Below are positions 52,850 through 63,525 of a stretch of DNA of 64,000 bases, piece by piece. The stretch spans positions 1 through 64,000 of the forward strand of contig PBFW01000037.1 in NCBI GenBank assembly GCA_002719955.1, in the 5' to 3' direction. The stretch is from Deltaproteobacteria bacterium. GTDB lineage: Bacteria > Myxococcota_A > UBA9160 > UBA4427. Under the pieces are notes generated by a model, which had not been told where the DNA came from, did no database searches, and worked only from the letters and a program-made list of their open reading frames with translations. The first letter of the stretch is position 1. Every line of letters begins with the position of its first letter. The translations under genes and the position numbers were made by a program.

Positions 52850-53563
52850 ATGAGTGATTTGCCCGAAGACGACGTCGTGGATTCTGAGACCGAGGGCCCG
52901 AAGATCGCGGCCAGCGACGAACTCGAGGAGGCGCTGCGCGAGGCGGCGCAGGCGCTCGAAGAACGCGATGCCGAAGAAGCAGAGGCGACCGAGGCGGACG
53001 AGGCCGCATCCCCGGACAAGATGACCATCGAGCTGCTCGCCCAGGAACTTCAGGACCTGAAGAGCCTCCACGAGGAGAAGCTGAAGGAATTCGAGGAACA
53101 GACCGAGCAGCACCTGCGTCTGCAAGCCGAATTTGAGAATTTTCGACGCCGCGGCCTCAAGGAGAAGCAGGAGAGCTTCAAATTTGGCCACCAGAATCTC
53201 GTCAAGGATCTGCTTTCGACGGTCGATAATCTTGAGCGCGCCCTGGAGCATGGCGCGCAGAATGCCGGGGCGGAAGGAAAGGGAATTCTCGATGGTGTCG
53301 AGCTGGTGCACCGAGAAATTCTCGGGGCGCTGGCCAAGCACGGGGTTTCGGAGATCGAGGCGGACGGCCAGGTTTTCGACCCTGCATTTCATGAGGCGAT
53401 GGGGCAGATCCCAAATGCGGATACGCCTGCCAACACCGTTCTCCAGGTGCTCCAAAAAGGGTATGCGATCCACGATCGGATGATGCGTCCGTCGCGGGTC
53501 ATCGTGTCCCGGACGCCAGCGGCCGATGAAGAATCGATCGAGGTGACGGGGAACAGCGAATAG
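52850..53563 (+). CDS. grpE: Nucleotide exchange factor GrpE
   Basis: 237 residues from ATG 52850 (GGAAG upstream; ATG 52835 is possible). An acidic coiled-coil region (about 1-115) followed by AEFENFRRRGLKEKQESFKF and the C-terminal VFDPAFHEAMGQIPNADTPA, VLQKGYAIHDRMMRPSRVIV of GrpE. It opens the DnaK nucleotide site and senses heat. The acidic tail is longer than in E. coli (197 aa). 96 bases after hrcA, in the heat-shock cluster. Confidence 0.95.
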   Translation: MSDLPEDDVVDSETEGPKIAASDELEEALREAAQALEERDAEEAEATEADEAASPDKMTIELLAQELQDLKSLHEEKLKEFEEQTEQHLRLQAEFENFRRRGLKEKQESFKFGHQNLVKDLLSTVDNLERALEHGAQNAGAEGKGILDGVELVHREILGALAKHGVSEIEADGQVFDPAFHEAMGQIPNADTPANTVLQVLQKGYAIHDRMMRPSRVIVSRTPAADEESIEVTGNSE

Positions 53564-53694
53564 GTCTCGGATCCTCTCGGTTCACCCTTCGGCTTCGCCG
53601 AGGCGCCGGTCGATCGGACCGGGTAGGGCGGACACCGTTGGCCTCGTCGGCCGCGGAGCCCGTCGAAGTGAAGTGAAGCGAAGAGAGGGACTTC

Positions 53695-55587
53695 ATGAGC
53701 ACGGTTATCGGGATCGATCTAGGCACCACCAATAGCTGTGTGTCGGCGATTGTGGGCGATCAGACGGAAGTTATCGCGAACGCCGAGGGGGCACGTACGA
53801 CCCCTTCGATGGTGGCCTTCAGCGAGAGCGGGGAGAGGCTCGTCGGTCAGATTGCGAAGCGTCAGGCCGTCACGAACCCCGATCGAACGATCTTCGCCTG
53901 CAAACGATTGATCGGGCGAAAGCTCGACGCCGACGAAGTCGAATCCTTCGTGAAAATTGCGCCCTTCAAGATCGTCGGCGCGGAGAATGGTGACGCCTGG
54001 GTCGAGGTCGATGGCAAAGCCTGTTCGCCCCAGGAGATCTCGGCGATGATCCTCACCCGGATGCGCGAGACCGCATCCGAATTTCTCGGCGAGCCCATCG
54101 AGAAGGCCGTGATCACCGTCCCCGCGTATTTCAACGATGCCCAGCGTCAGGCGACCAAGGAGGCGGGCAAGATCGCTGGTCTCGAAGTCCTGCGCATCAT
54201 CAACGAGCCCACCGCTGCGGCGCTTTCCTACGGAATCGACCAGGACCAGGACCAGAAGATCGCGGTCTTCGATCTCGGCGGTGGCACCTTCGATGTCTCG
54301 ATCCTCGAGATCGGGGACGGTGTCTTCCAGGTGCTCAGTACCAACGGCGACACCTTCCTCGGCGGAGAGGATTTCGACAACGTGATCGTCGACGCGCTCG
54401 CGGCACAATTCGAGAAGGAGACCGAAGTCGACCTGCGCGGAGACCCGATGGCGCTGCAGCGTCTGAAGGAAGCCGCCGAGCGCGCGAAGCACGAGCTTTC
54501 CTCAGCGGAAGAGACGGATATCAACCTGCCCTTCATCTGCGCGGATGAGGAAGGTCCGAAGCATCTCGTGCATTCGATGACGCGGGAAGAAATCGAAACT
54601 CTGGTCGCCGACATGGTGGCGCGGCTGGACGGACCGTGTCGGACGGCGCTCGCGGATGCTGGTCTCTCGCCGGACGAGATCGACGAAGTCGTATTGGTCG
54701 GCGGCATGACGCGGATGCCACTGGTCCGGAAGAAGGTCGAAGAGATCTTCGGTAGACCGCCCACGACGGGTGTGAATCCGGATGAGGTCGTCGCCGCGGG
54801 CGCTGCGATCCAGGGTGGTGTGCTGACGGGCGAAGTCGAAGAGGTGCTTCTGCTCGACGTCACCCCGCTCTCGCTCGGCGTCGAGACCCAGGGCGGTGTC
54901 GCCACGAAGATCATCGACAAGAACACGACCATCCCGTGTACGAAGAGTCAGGTCTTCTCGACCACCGAGGATCATCAGGACGTCGTCCGCATTCATGTCC
55001 TGCAGGGTGAACGGGAGATGGCCGAGGATAACATGACGATGGGCCGCTTCGAGCTCGTGGGGATCCCGGCTGCTCCGCGTGGTGTTCCGCAGATCGAAGT
55101 GAGCTTTGCGATCGATACGGACGGCGTCGTGCATGTGTCGGCCAAGGATCTCGGGACCGGCCAAAGCCAGGGGATCGAGGTCACTGCATCGAGCGGTCTC
55201 AGCGAGGAGGAGGTCGAACGCCTTGTCGAGGAAGCCCAGGGCAGTGCCATCGCCGATCAGGCGGTGCGGTCCCTGATCGATCTGCGAAACAAAGCGGACG
55301 GGCTGATGTACTCGGCGACGAAGATCCTCGAGGAATTCGCTGAGGACGTGGATTCTTCGGATGCCGCGGATCTCTCTGCTCAGATCGAGAAGACCGGCTC
55401 GCTCATCGTCGGGGATGACTCGGCGGGACTCGGAAAGGCGCTCGAGGAGCTGTCGAGACTCTCGTACGTGTTGACCGAGAAGCTCTACGCGAAGCTCGGT
55501 GCATCGGAAGAAGATTTTGCAGACGCGTCCGAGAGCGCGGGCGCCGGCGACTCGGAATCCAGCGATTCCGCCGCCGATGGAGACTGA
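53695..55587 (+). CDS. dnaK: Molecular chaperone DnaK (Hsp70)
   Basis: 630 residues. [14 protein letters not shown] at the start, [48 protein letters not shown] and the substrate-binding [17 protein letters not shown], all Hsp70 signatures. Works with DnaJ and GrpE. The lid helix region ends in an acidic, Ser-rich tail ([15 protein letters not shown]). ATG 53695 with GAGAGGG upstream. Usual length ~640. Confidence 0.98.
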   Translation: MSTVIGIDLGTTNSCVSAIVGDQTEVIANAEGARTTPSMVAFSESGERLVGQIAKRQAVTNPDRTIFACKRLIGRKLDADEVESFVKIAPFKIVGAENGDAWVEVDGKACSPQEISAMILTRMRETASEFLGEPIEKAVITVPAYFNDAQRQATKEAGKIAGLEVLRIINEPTAAALSYGIDQDQDQKIAVFDLGGGTFDVSILEIGDGVFQVLSTNGDTFLGGEDFDNVIVDALAAQFEKETEVDLRGDPMALQRLKEAAERAKHELSSAEETDINLPFICADEEGPKHLVHSMTREEIETLVADMVARLDGPCRTALADAGLSPDEIDEVVLVGGMTRMPLVRKKVEEIFGRPPTTGVNPDEVVAAGAAIQGGVLTGEVEEVLLLDVTPLSLGVETQGGVATKIIDKNTTIPCTKSQVFSTTEDHQDVVRIHVLQGEREMAEDNMTMGRFELVGIPAAPRGVPQIEVSFAIDTDGVVHVSAKDLGTGQSQGIEVTASSGLSEEEVERLVEEAQGSAIADQAVRSLIDLRNKADGLMYSATKILEEFAEDVDSSDAADLSAQIEKTGSLIVGDDSAGLGKALEELSRLSYVLTEKLYAKLGASEEDFADASESAGAGDSESSDSAADGD

Positions 55588-55731
55588 TCCCCCCCCTCGC
55601 TTGACATTTCGCGTGCGGTGACGAGGCTTGCGCGCATTGCGGCTTGTTTGTCCCGTGGGGAGGGTCAGGCGCCAGTCGCTCATCTCAGGGTGACCCAGGG
55701 TCGCCGAGTCATGCGGTGAAGAGGGGGAATC

Positions 55732-56883
55732 GTGAGCAAGCGGGACTATTACGACGTGCTGGGGGTCGATCGGGGCGCATCCGAGCCCGATCTCAAGAAG
55801 GCCTACCGCAAGCTCGCGATGGAGTGCCATCCCGACCGCAACCCGGACGATTCCGAAGCGGAGGAGCGCTTCAAGCAGGTTTCCGAAGCTTATGCCGTGC
55901 TTTCCGATCAAGAAAAACGCTCGCGCTACGACCAGTTCGGTCACGCCGGTCTCGGTGGACCGGGCGGCGGCGGGCATCCGGGTGCGGATTTCGGAGATCT
56001 CGGAAATTTCGGAGACCTCTTCAGCGATCTCTTCGGCGACATCTTCGGCGGTGGGGGCGGTCGCGGAGGAAGTCGGCGGGGGCGGGGGCAGCGCGGCGCG
56101 GATCTCCGGTACAACCTCCAGATCGATCTCGACGACGTCCTGAACGGTTGCGAGCCGAGCCTCAAGATTCCCAAGATGAAGCGCTGCGACCCCTGCTCGG
56201 GATCGGGCGCGTCAGAGGGCTCGAAGCCCGCGAGATGCGGGCGCTGCGAAGGGACGGGGCAGCTGCTTTTTCAGCAGGGCTTCTTTCGCGTGAATCGACC
56301 CTGTGACGCCTGCGGCGGTGCCGGTGAAGTCATCACGAATCCGTGTTCGAGCTGTCGTGGCGCGGGTCGCGTCGAAGGACAGCAGACCCTTCAGGTGAAG
56401 GTGCCGCCGGGCGTCGAGGACGGTGCGCGGCTGCGTGTCAGCGGTGAGGGTGAGGCGGGCATCGCGGGTGGTGAGCCCGGTGATCTCTATGTCGTGATGG
56501 TGCTGCGAGACCACCCGCTCTTCGAGCGCGATGGAACGGATCTGCACCTCGAAGTGCCCGTTCCCTTCGTGCAGGCGGCGCTCGGCGCCGAAGTCGAGGT
56601 TCCGACCCTCGACGGCAAGGTCAAGCTCCAGATTCCGGAGGGTACTCAATCCGGTCGTGTCCTGCGTTTGCGCGGCAAGGGGCTGACGCCTCTGCAGCCG
56701 CGTCTCGAGCACGCCCAGCTCATGAAGATGCGCGGCGATCTCTATGTGCGCGTCTTCGTCGAGATCCCGACCAAGCTTAACGGTCGTCAGCGCGAACTTC
56801 TCGAGGAGTTCGCCGCTCAATCCGGGCACGAGGTGTCGCCGACCACCAAGGGTTTCGTCGACAAGATCCGCGACTTCTTCTAG
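55732..56883 (+). CDS. dnaJ: Molecular chaperone DnaJ (Hsp40)
   Basis: 383 residues from GTG 55732 (GAGGGGGAA upstream). J domain ([28 protein letters not shown]), a Gly/Phe-rich stretch with [17 protein letters not shown], four zinc repeats ([32 protein letters not shown]) and the C-terminal substrate domain with [21 protein letters not shown] type I J protein, partner of DnaK. 144 bases after dnaK. Confidence 0.97.
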   Translation: MSKRDYYDVLGVDRGASEPDLKKAYRKLAMECHPDRNPDDSEAEERFKQVSEAYAVLSDQEKRSRYDQFGHAGLGGPGGGGHPGADFGDLGNFGDLFSDLFGDIFGGGGGRGGSRRGRGQRGADLRYNLQIDLDDVLNGCEPSLKIPKMKRCDPCSGSGASEGSKPARCGRCEGTGQLLFQQGFFRVNRPCDACGGAGEVITNPCSSCRGAGRVEGQQTLQVKVPPGVEDGARLRVSGEGEAGIAGGEPGDLYVVMVLRDHPLFERDGTDLHLEVPVPFVQAALGAEVEVPTLDGKVKLQIPEGTQSGRVLRLRGKGLTPLQPRLEHAQLMKMRGDLYVRVFVEIPTKLNGRQRELLEEFAAQSGHEVSPTTKGFVDKIRDFF

Positions 56884-57007
56884 CGGGTCTCGGCGCGTCT
56901 CTTTCGAACCGATTCCCGATGTGAATTGTCCCTTGGAGGTGACCGGATCCAACCGGCCAGACTAGACTTGCGCCGGTTGGGTCGAACGAGGTCAGCGAGG
57001 GGGTCGC

Positions 57008-59218
57008 ATGGCAGTGGAATCAGAACGCCCCGAGAGGAAAGGGCGCGGCCGAATCGGCGCTCTGCGGCATTGCTGGCTGCTGGCGGTGATGCTCGTGATC
57101 ACCGCATCGGGATGCGCGCTGACCGGACTCTCCGGGCCGAATGTGCCGCCGGAACAGCGTGCTGCCTATGATGCGGCGATGGGCCGACTGCCCGCGGATG
57201 CCGGTGGAGCGGCGCGAGCGCTCGAGAATTTTCTCGCCATCTATCCGCATAGCTCGCTTGCCGACGACGCGGCAGAGCAGCTCTCCCAGCTTTCCTTTGC
57301 GGTGGGCCGACAGGAAGAGGGGATGCGTTGGCTCGGGCGAATCCTGAGCAACTACGCCAAGGGTGATCGGGCGGCACCCGCGCGCCTTCGCCTCGCCCAG
57401 CTCGAATACGCACGGGAAAAGCGCGTCGTCGCCCGACGGTTGATCGCCCCCCTCGACCTCAGCCGGCTCTCGCTCAGCGAACGACGCGCCGCGTTGCGCC
57501 TACGTGTCGCCCTCGCTCAGACGCCGGTCGCGCGCCTCGAAGAGTTGAGCGCGCTTCGGGCGATGCTCGTCGCGGAATCAGAGCAGCGATCGGTCCAGGG
57601 GGAGACCGAACGCGTCACGCGAAACCGGCTTCTCGGGCGACTCGAAGCCGTCGATCGGGAGATTGATGAGTTCATCGGCCGCGCGGCCTCGGTCGAACTC
57701 GAGGAGATGATCGATCGGTTGCACGGGCGGCCGCCGGCAGCCAGCATCGCGCTCGAACTGAGTCGTCGCGCACTCGACGCCGGGCAACTCGAACTCGCCG
57801 AGGGCCGTCTCGAACGAAGCGAATCGCTGGTGCAGAGCGAAATCGATCTCGGTCAGTTCCGACTGCTCCAGTCCCGCCTCGGACAGCTTCGCGAAATCGC
57901 CGAGGCCGAAGCGGAGCTCCCGCCCCTGCGTGATCTCGTGGATCGACCACGACCGAGGACCGACGATGCGCGTGGCACCATCGGTGTCGTCCTGCCGCTG
58001 TCGGGGGATTTCGAGGACTACGGTCGGGGCAGTCTGCGCGGAGTGCTCCTCGCGGCGGATCTCTTCGCGGATGAGGACGCCGGTGCGCCGCTCGTCGAGT
58101 ATCCCGACGAGGGCGTCGAGGGAGATTTTGGTGGCTCGGGGGGACGCGGCCGGGAGATCCGCTTGGTCGTGCGGGACTCCGAGGGCGATCCGGCGAAGGC
58201 GGCGGCGGCCATTCGCGAACTCGCCAGAGACGCCGATCTCGTCGCTGTCATCGGCCCGATTTTCAGTGCGGAATCCAGTGCGGCCGCGCATGCGGCGGAA
58301 GAGGTCGGCATCCCCCTCGTCACGCTCTCGACGCGCGAGGATGTGCCCGTCGGTCGCGCCCATGCGTTTCGTACGCGCACGACTCCCGCCGACGAGGTCG
58401 GCGTACTCGTCGGACATGCCTTCGACGCGCTTGGGGCCGAGCGCTTTGCCGTTCTCTATCCCCAGACGCGCTACGGGCGGGGGATGCGCAAGCTCTATTG
58501 GGATGCGGTGACAGCGCGAGGCGGGAAGATGGTCGCGGCTTCGAGCTACGCCCCCGAGGCTGTGGATTTTGCGAGCGCCATGCGAAATATGATCGGATAT
58601 CGATTCCTGACGAACCTGGAGGAGAGGGCGCTCCAGGAGCGGGACGAACTCCTGCGCTCGGCGCGGCGCCTCGAACCCGCGGACGCCTTGCTCCTGCGTG
58701 ACGCGGCCTACACTATTCTTGGCCCCGAGCTGGAGCCGCTTCCGCCGATCATCGATTTCGATGTTCTTTTCATTCCCGATGCGGCAGACAAGATCGCCCT
58801 GATTGCACCGGGATTGGCTTTTCACGAGATTCGCGGCGTAAGCCTGCTCGGCTCGAGCGATTGGGTCGACGACGAACTCCTGCGCGTCGCTCGACGGCAT
58901 GTTTCGGGCGCCGTCGTGAGCACTCCCTTCTATCCCGAGAGCGATCTGCCCTTCGTAGCGGAATTCGTGGAGGGATATCGCAATACCTTCGGCTCCGAAC
59001 CCGATGCCTACGCGGCTGAAGCCTTCGATGCGACGAATCTCGTGCTCGTTCAACTCTCCGCGGGCCGGACGGATCGCGAGGGCGTTCGGGCCGGCCTGCT
59101 CGATACTCGAGCCCACCCGGGTGCAACGGGAGTGTTGACGATGCATCCCAACGGGAATGCGCGCCGGCGTCCCTTCCTGCTGCAGATTTCCGGACGCCGT
59201 TTTCGTCCGCTGGATTGA
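57008..59218 (+). CDS. LpoA-like penicillin-binding-protein activator lipoprotein
   Basis: 736 residues from ATG 57008. Lipobox TASGC near residue 36, so outer-membrane lipoprotein. The first third (about 45-300) has TPR-like helices (ARALENFLAIYPHSSLADDA), the rest a periplasmic-binding-protein fold: TIGVVLPLSGDFEDYGRGSL, LVAVIGPIFSAESSAAAHA and VPLVTLSTREDVP. This is the LpoA layout (TPR plus Peripla_BP-like domain), which in E. coli activates PBP1A. The binding domain is of the Leu/Ile/Val type. 124 bases after dnaJ. Confidence 0.82.
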   Translation: MAVESERPERKGRGRIGALRHCWLLAVMLVITASGCALTGLSGPNVPPEQRAAYDAAMGRLPADAGGAARALENFLAIYPHSSLADDAAEQLSQLSFAVGRQEEGMRWLGRILSNYAKGDRAAPARLRLAQLEYAREKRVVARRLIAPLDLSRLSLSERRAALRLRVALAQTPVARLEELSALRAMLVAESEQRSVQGETERVTRNRLLGRLEAVDREIDEFIGRAASVELEEMIDRLHGRPPAASIALELSRRALDAGQLELAEGRLERSESLVQSEIDLGQFRLLQSRLGQLREIAEAEAELPPLRDLVDRPRPRTDDARGTIGVVLPLSGDFEDYGRGSLRGVLLAADLFADEDAGAPLVEYPDEGVEGDFGGSGGRGREIRLVVRDSEGDPAKAAAAIRELARDADLVAVIGPIFSAESSAAAHAAEEVGIPLVTLSTREDVPVGRAHAFRTRTTPADEVGVLVGHAFDALGAERFAVLYPQTRYGRGMRKLYWDAVTARGGKMVAASSYAPEAVDFASAMRNMIGYRFLTNLEERALQERDELLRSARRLEPADALLLRDAAYTILGPELEPLPPIIDFDVLFIPDAADKIALIAPGLAFHEIRGVSLLGSSDWVDDELLRVARRHVSGAVVSTPFYPESDLPFVAEFVEGYRNTFGSEPDAYAAEAFDATNLVLVQLSAGRTDREGVRAGLLDTRAHPGATGVLTMHPNGNARRRPFLLQISGRRFRPLD

Positions 59219-59380
59219 CTCGCCTTCCTGCACGGTTTTGCATTTCATCGCTCGAATTCACATCTGAATTGCTGGTTTGCTGCCGATCGGCACACGGCAT
59301 GGATTGCGTGTTTTGCAACTCGAAATCCGTTGACGGGACTGGTTCCTAAAGTCATCGCACTTCCAGCCGTTAATGGTTCT

Positions 59381-61810
59381 ATGGAATGCAGGCCCCCGGC
59401 TGATGGTCTTCCCGAAGAACTCCCCCTACTCGCCCTGCGCGAGTTCGTCGTGTTCCCCTACATGGTCCTTCCGCTCTTCATATCGCGCGAGCGCTCGATG
59501 GCCGCGGTCGAGGCAGCCATGGCTGGGGATCGACTCGTTCTCCTGGTTGCTCAGCGCAACCCCGACACGACCGAGCCGGATCCCGACGATCTCTATCAGG
59601 TGGGCACGGTCGCGATGATCATGCGCAGTATGAGCATGCCCGATGGTCGGCTGAAGGTTCTCGTCCAGGGCCTCGGCAAGGCACGCATCGACTCGGTCAT
59701 CGAGCATCGTGACAGCACACGGGTTCGCGCGATCTCGATCGAGAGCGAAGACGAAGGGGCCGACGATTGGACGGTCGAGGGGGAGGCTCTGACCCGCGCT
59801 GTCCGCAGCCGTGTCGAAGAATTGCTCCCGCTCAAGAACCTTCCCCCGGAAGTGCTCTCGATTACGACCAACGTCCAGAACCCGGGTCGTCTCGCAGATC
59901 TCGTTGCATCAAATCTCAGATTGCGGCTCGAAGAAGCGCAAGAAGTACTCGAGATTCAGGACTCGACCACGCGGCTTCAAAGGGTCGACTCGCTCCTGAA
60001 ACGCGAACTCGAAATCTCCTCCACCCAGGATGACCTCCGCGCTGGCGGACAGAATCCCGGACAGGACGAACTCTCCCGAGATCATCGCGAAGCCTTTCTG
60101 CGTGAACAGCTTCGCGCGATCCAGAACGAACTCGGCGAGGTCGACCCTCGATCCGAGGAGTTCGATGAGTATCGATTGAAAGTCGAGGAGGCGGCGCTGC
60201 CCGAGGAAACGCGGGAGGAGGCGACGCGTCAGTTGCGCCGCCTCGAGCGGATGCATCCTGACGGGCCCGAAGCCCAGGTCGTGCGGAATTATCTCGACTG
60301 GGTCGTGGAGCTGCCCTGGGGCCGCTGTTCTCCGGATCGTCTCGGCCTCGATGAAGCCCGGGAGATCCTTGATACCGATCACGCGCACCTCTCGGTCGTG
60401 AAGGATCGCATCCTCGAGTTTCTCGGGGTGCGCAAGCTGCGCGAGGATTCCCGGGGTCCGATTCTGTGCTTCGCCGGTCCGCCCGGCGTCGGCAAGACTT
60501 CGCTCGGGCGTTCGATTGCGCGTGCGATGGGCCGCGAGTTCGTCCGCGTATCGCTCGGTGGCGTTCGGGACGAAGCGGAGATCCGAGGGCATCGTCGCAC
60601 GTATGTCGGCGCGCTTCCGGGTCGTATCATCCAGGGCCTCAAGCAGGCCGGGACGAGCAATCCCGTGATGATGCTCGACGAACTCGACAAGCTGGGCGCA
60701 GATTTCCGAGGGGATCCCTCGGCCGCGCTGCTCGAGGTCCTCGACCCCGAACAGAATTGTGAGTTCAGCGACCATTTTCTGAGCACACCCTTCGATCTCT
60801 CCAAGGTGCTCTTCATCGCGACGGCGAATATGCTCGAGTCGGTTCCGGCACCCCTGCGCGATCGCATGGAGATCATCTGGCTCTCCGGCTACACACCCGA
60901 AGAGAAGTCGGAGATCGCGACGAATTTCCTGATCCCGCGCCAGGTCACCGATCACGGCCTCGCGGAGGATCAGATCAGCTGGACCCGGAACGCCGTTGCG
61001 TCACTGTGTTCGGAGTACACTTGGGAAGCGGGCGTACGAAATCTCGAACGGCAGGTCGCGGCGGTCTGCCGCAAGGTTGCCCGTCGACGCGCCGAGGGTG
61101 ACGAGGCGAACGCGGTCATCAACACGAAGACCCTCGACAAGCTGTTGGGTCCGCCGACCTATCGACATAACGCCGCCTCTGAAGAGTCTGAAATCGGTCT
61201 CGTCAACGGGCTGGCCTGGACCGAAGCGGGGGGCGAAGTCCTCTCGCTCGAAGCGAACCTCTCACGGGGTCGCGGGCTCGTCCTGACGGGGCAGCTCGGA
61301 GATGTGATGAAGGAGAGCGGTCAAGCCGCCCTCTCGTACGTACGTTCGATTCTCGGCGAGATTGGTGTCGACGAACACGAATTCGGCCGCCAACAGGTTC
61401 ACGTACACGTTCCGGCGGGTGCGACGCCCAAGGATGGTCCCTCGGCGGGCGTGGCGCTTGCGACGGCGATCGCATCGCTCGCAACCAATCTGGCGGTTCG
61501 TTCGGATGTGGCGATGACCGGCGAGGTGACGCTGCGCGGGCGAGTGCTTCCGGTCGGCGGCGTGCGCGAGAAGGCGATGGCCGCGCTGCGCAGCGGGATC
61601 TCAACGATCGTCATCCCGCAGAGCAATGTGGCCGACCTGCGCGAGATTCCAAAGGAACTCAAGAAGCGGATCACTTTCATTCCGGTGAAGCATATGCGCG
61701 AGGTCCTCGATCACGTGCTCGAATCGCCCCTCGAAGGGCAGCCGCGCTCACTGCCGTCGGCGTCCTCGGCCGGTGGCAGTCCGGTTCATGCACGCGACCG
61801 ACGCGCTTAG
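59381..61810 (+). CDS. lon: ATP-dependent protease La
   Basis: 809 residues from ATG 59381; the frame is open to TTG 59330. N-domain LPLLALREFVVFPYMVLPLF, Walker A AGPPGVGKTSLGRSIA, VMMLDELDKLGADFRGDP (Walker B), then the protease domain with the Ser-Lys dyad: DGPSAGVALATA (Ser) and VGGVREKAMAALRSG (Lys). Lon degrades misfolded and regulatory proteins. Part of the protein quality block with the dnaK genes. Confidence 0.97.
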   Translation: MECRPPADGLPEELPLLALREFVVFPYMVLPLFISRERSMAAVEAAMAGDRLVLLVAQRNPDTTEPDPDDLYQVGTVAMIMRSMSMPDGRLKVLVQGLGKARIDSVIEHRDSTRVRAISIESEDEGADDWTVEGEALTRAVRSRVEELLPLKNLPPEVLSITTNVQNPGRLADLVASNLRLRLEEAQEVLEIQDSTTRLQRVDSLLKRELEISSTQDDLRAGGQNPGQDELSRDHREAFLREQLRAIQNELGEVDPRSEEFDEYRLKVEEAALPEETREEATRQLRRLERMHPDGPEAQVVRNYLDWVVELPWGRCSPDRLGLDEAREILDTDHAHLSVVKDRILEFLGVRKLREDSRGPILCFAGPPGVGKTSLGRSIARAMGREFVRVSLGGVRDEAEIRGHRRTYVGALPGRIIQGLKQAGTSNPVMMLDELDKLGADFRGDPSAALLEVLDPEQNCEFSDHFLSTPFDLSKVLFIATANMLESVPAPLRDRMEIIWLSGYTPEEKSEIATNFLIPRQVTDHGLAEDQISWTRNAVASLCSEYTWEAGVRNLERQVAAVCRKVARRRAEGDEANAVINTKTLDKLLGPPTYRHNAASEESEIGLVNGLAWTEAGGEVLSLEANLSRGRGLVLTGQLGDVMKESGQAALSYVRSILGEIGVDEHEFGRQQVHVHVPAGATPKDGPSAGVALATAIASLATNLAVRSDVAMTGEVTLRGRVLPVGGVREKAMAALRSGISTIVIPQSNVADLREIPKELKKRITFIPVKHMREVLDHVLESPLEGQPRSLPSASSAGGSPVHARDRRA

Positions 61811-61983
61811 TCAACCCATTCGTCGTGTCCATCCGGCTCGCGCCGATCGCAGTCGCTTCCGGCTACTTCGTGGTTCGCGAATGACAGCGCGATCTCGCGC
61901 TTCGCGCCCTCCGTGGGCGCCCCCATCGCCTCGAATTCCAATTCGAGGCAGGGGCCCGGCCCCCCTCCGGCGAGGACGGCTCA

Positions 61984-62307
61984 ATGGAGGCGAAAACCCT
62001 GGAATCGGGGATTCCGCCCTATCGGCTCAGGGTCGAGCGCGGCGATGGAGCCATTCTCTACGAGCGAGAACGCTCGTTCGTGGATCTTCCGGGGATTTCA
62101 TCGAGCACTCGGGCATCGATGCGGAAACAACGGCAATGGGCATCGCGGAGTTGGGGATGTGTGCCGCTACTCGATTTTCAGTCGAGTTCCCTGGGTCGAC
62201 TCCGGCTCGGGTTTTCCATTCGGCCGAGCGCGGTCGATTGGCGGCTCGAGAAGGCCTTTCTCGTTCTGAAGGAAGACGTTCGAAAGCTTCGGTACTCCGC
62301 GCTATAG
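61984..62307 (+). CDS. Hypothetical protein, possibly frameshifted
   Basis: 107 residues from ATG 61984 (GAGG eight bases upstream). Starts MEAKTLESGIPPYRLRVERG, then DGAILYERERSFVDLPG. The end, SAVDWRLEKAFLVLKEDVRK, is also protein-like, but the middle (STRASMRKQRQWASRSWG) is not, and another frame gives FIEHSGIDAETTAMGIAELG there. A gene with two compensating shifts is possible. Function unknown; between lon and thiL. Confidence 0.4.
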   Translation: MEAKTLESGIPPYRLRVERGDGAILYERERSFVDLPGISSSTRASMRKQRQWASRSWGCVPLLDFQSSSLGRLRLGFSIRPSAVDWRLEKAFLVLKEDVRKLRYSAL

Positions 62308-62463
62308 CTGGATCGGATCGAGATCGACGCCCGGGGTGGCTGAGGCGAGTCATTCACGGCCGAGGCCGATCGTCGATTCGTGAAAGCGGACCGGTTTTCG
62401 CCTCGCGGCGAATATTGCGATGTGCGCTTGCTCAGCGGCGGCGCAGCCGCCTACGATGCCGGA

Positions 62464-63438
62464 ATGACCCGTCGCGATCGAACCCTTTCGGATCTCGGTG
62501 AAGGCGCCCTGATCGAACGGATCACGCGACGCGCGGGCCGGGAGATCGGTCGCGACTGGGCGCTCGGAATCGGTGATGACGCAGCGATTCTCTCCACCCG
62601 ACGCGGCGAAGAGCTCGTCTTCTCCACCGATGCCCAGGTCGAGGGTGTGCATTTCAGGTTTGGGCGCGAGACGCCGCGTACGATCGGACGTCGCGCGTTG
62701 GCGGTGAACCTCTCGGATCTGGCGGCGATGGGCGCGCGGCCGGTTGGCGCGCTGATGAGTCTCTCGGCGCCGTCGGATGCGAGCGTCTCGGTCTTCGATG
62801 GCGTCATCGCCGGTTTCGTCGACGAGGCGCGGCGCTTTGATTGTCCCCTCGTGGGCGGGAACCTCTCGAGCGCGGGCGAGTGGAGTCTCGACGTCACGGT
62901 CATCGGTCGATGCCGAAAGGGTGGGGCACTTCGCCGCCGCGGGCTCGGACCCGGCGATGGACTCTATGTGACCGGCATGTTGGGTGCGGCTGCGCTCGCT
63001 CGCCTGAGAGCCGATCGCGCGGGGACGCGGCTCACGCGCGTTCCGACGCCGCGGCTCGAAGCGGGACAGGCGCTCGTCGGTCTCCCGGGAACCCGTGGCT
63101 GTATCGACCTCTCCGACGGATTGGCGACGGATCTCGACCATCTGCTCGCCGCCGACGGATGGGGGGCCGATATCGACCCCGCCTCGCTTCCTCGAGCCAG
63201 GGGTTTCGACCGGGGCTGCCGGGACCTCGGCCTCGATCCGCTTGGAGTGATCGCCGGGGGCGGCGAGGACTACGAGCTCCTCTTCGCGTTCCGCTCCGAT
63301 CGGAATCGGGAGACCGCTGCGACGCTCTCTGCGCGGCTGGGTGTCCCCGTCCGGCAAATCGGTCGAATCACCGTCGAGAAGGGTGTGCGAGGTCTTCCCG
63401 CGACCGACCCAGGTCACCACTTCGCGCCGCAAGCATAG
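62464..63438 (+). CDS. thiL: Thiamine-monophosphate kinase
   Basis: 324 residues from ATG 62464. LALGIGDDAAIL-type loop (ALGIGDDAAILSTRRGEEL), VFSTDAQVEGVHF, RRALAVNLSDLAAMGARPVG, GGNLSSAGEWSLDVTVIGR, CIDLSDGLATDLDHL and the C-terminal VIAGGGEDYELLFAF. Phosphorylates thiamine phosphate to the diphosphate, the last step of thiamine cofactor synthesis. Length normal. Confidence 0.95.
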   Translation: MTRRDRTLSDLGEGALIERITRRAGREIGRDWALGIGDDAAILSTRRGEELVFSTDAQVEGVHFRFGRETPRTIGRRALAVNLSDLAAMGARPVGALMSLSAPSDASVSVFDGVIAGFVDEARRFDCPLVGGNLSSAGEWSLDVTVIGRCRKGGALRRRGLGPGDGLYVTGMLGAAALARLRADRAGTRLTRVPTPRLEAGQALVGLPGTRGCIDLSDGLATDLDHLLAADGWGADIDPASLPRARGFDRGCRDLGLDPLGVIAGGGEDYELLFAFRSDRNRETAATLSARLGVPVRQIGRITVEKGVRGLPATDPGHHFAPQA

Positions 63439-63525
63439 CTTCACCCGATCTCGAGGAATGGGGCTTTTGCACGTCCGGTGAACCCCGCAGGAGTCAAGAC
63501 GCGCTGCCGCCGGGCCGATAGACCG

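Noticed and set aside
55601..55630. TTGACA before dnaJ as a promoter
   Set aside because: No reasonable -10 hexamer 16-18 bases further on, and no sigma-32 box.
59330..59380. Earlier TTG start for lon
   Set aside because: The added 17 residues (TGLVPKVIALPAVNGS) are unlike Lon N-termini; ATG 59381 gives the usual beginning.
62128..62230. A second tRNA-Phe on the minus strand at 62.2 kb
   Set aside because: Only the anticodon arm resembles a tRNA; no acceptor, D or T arm can be folded around it.
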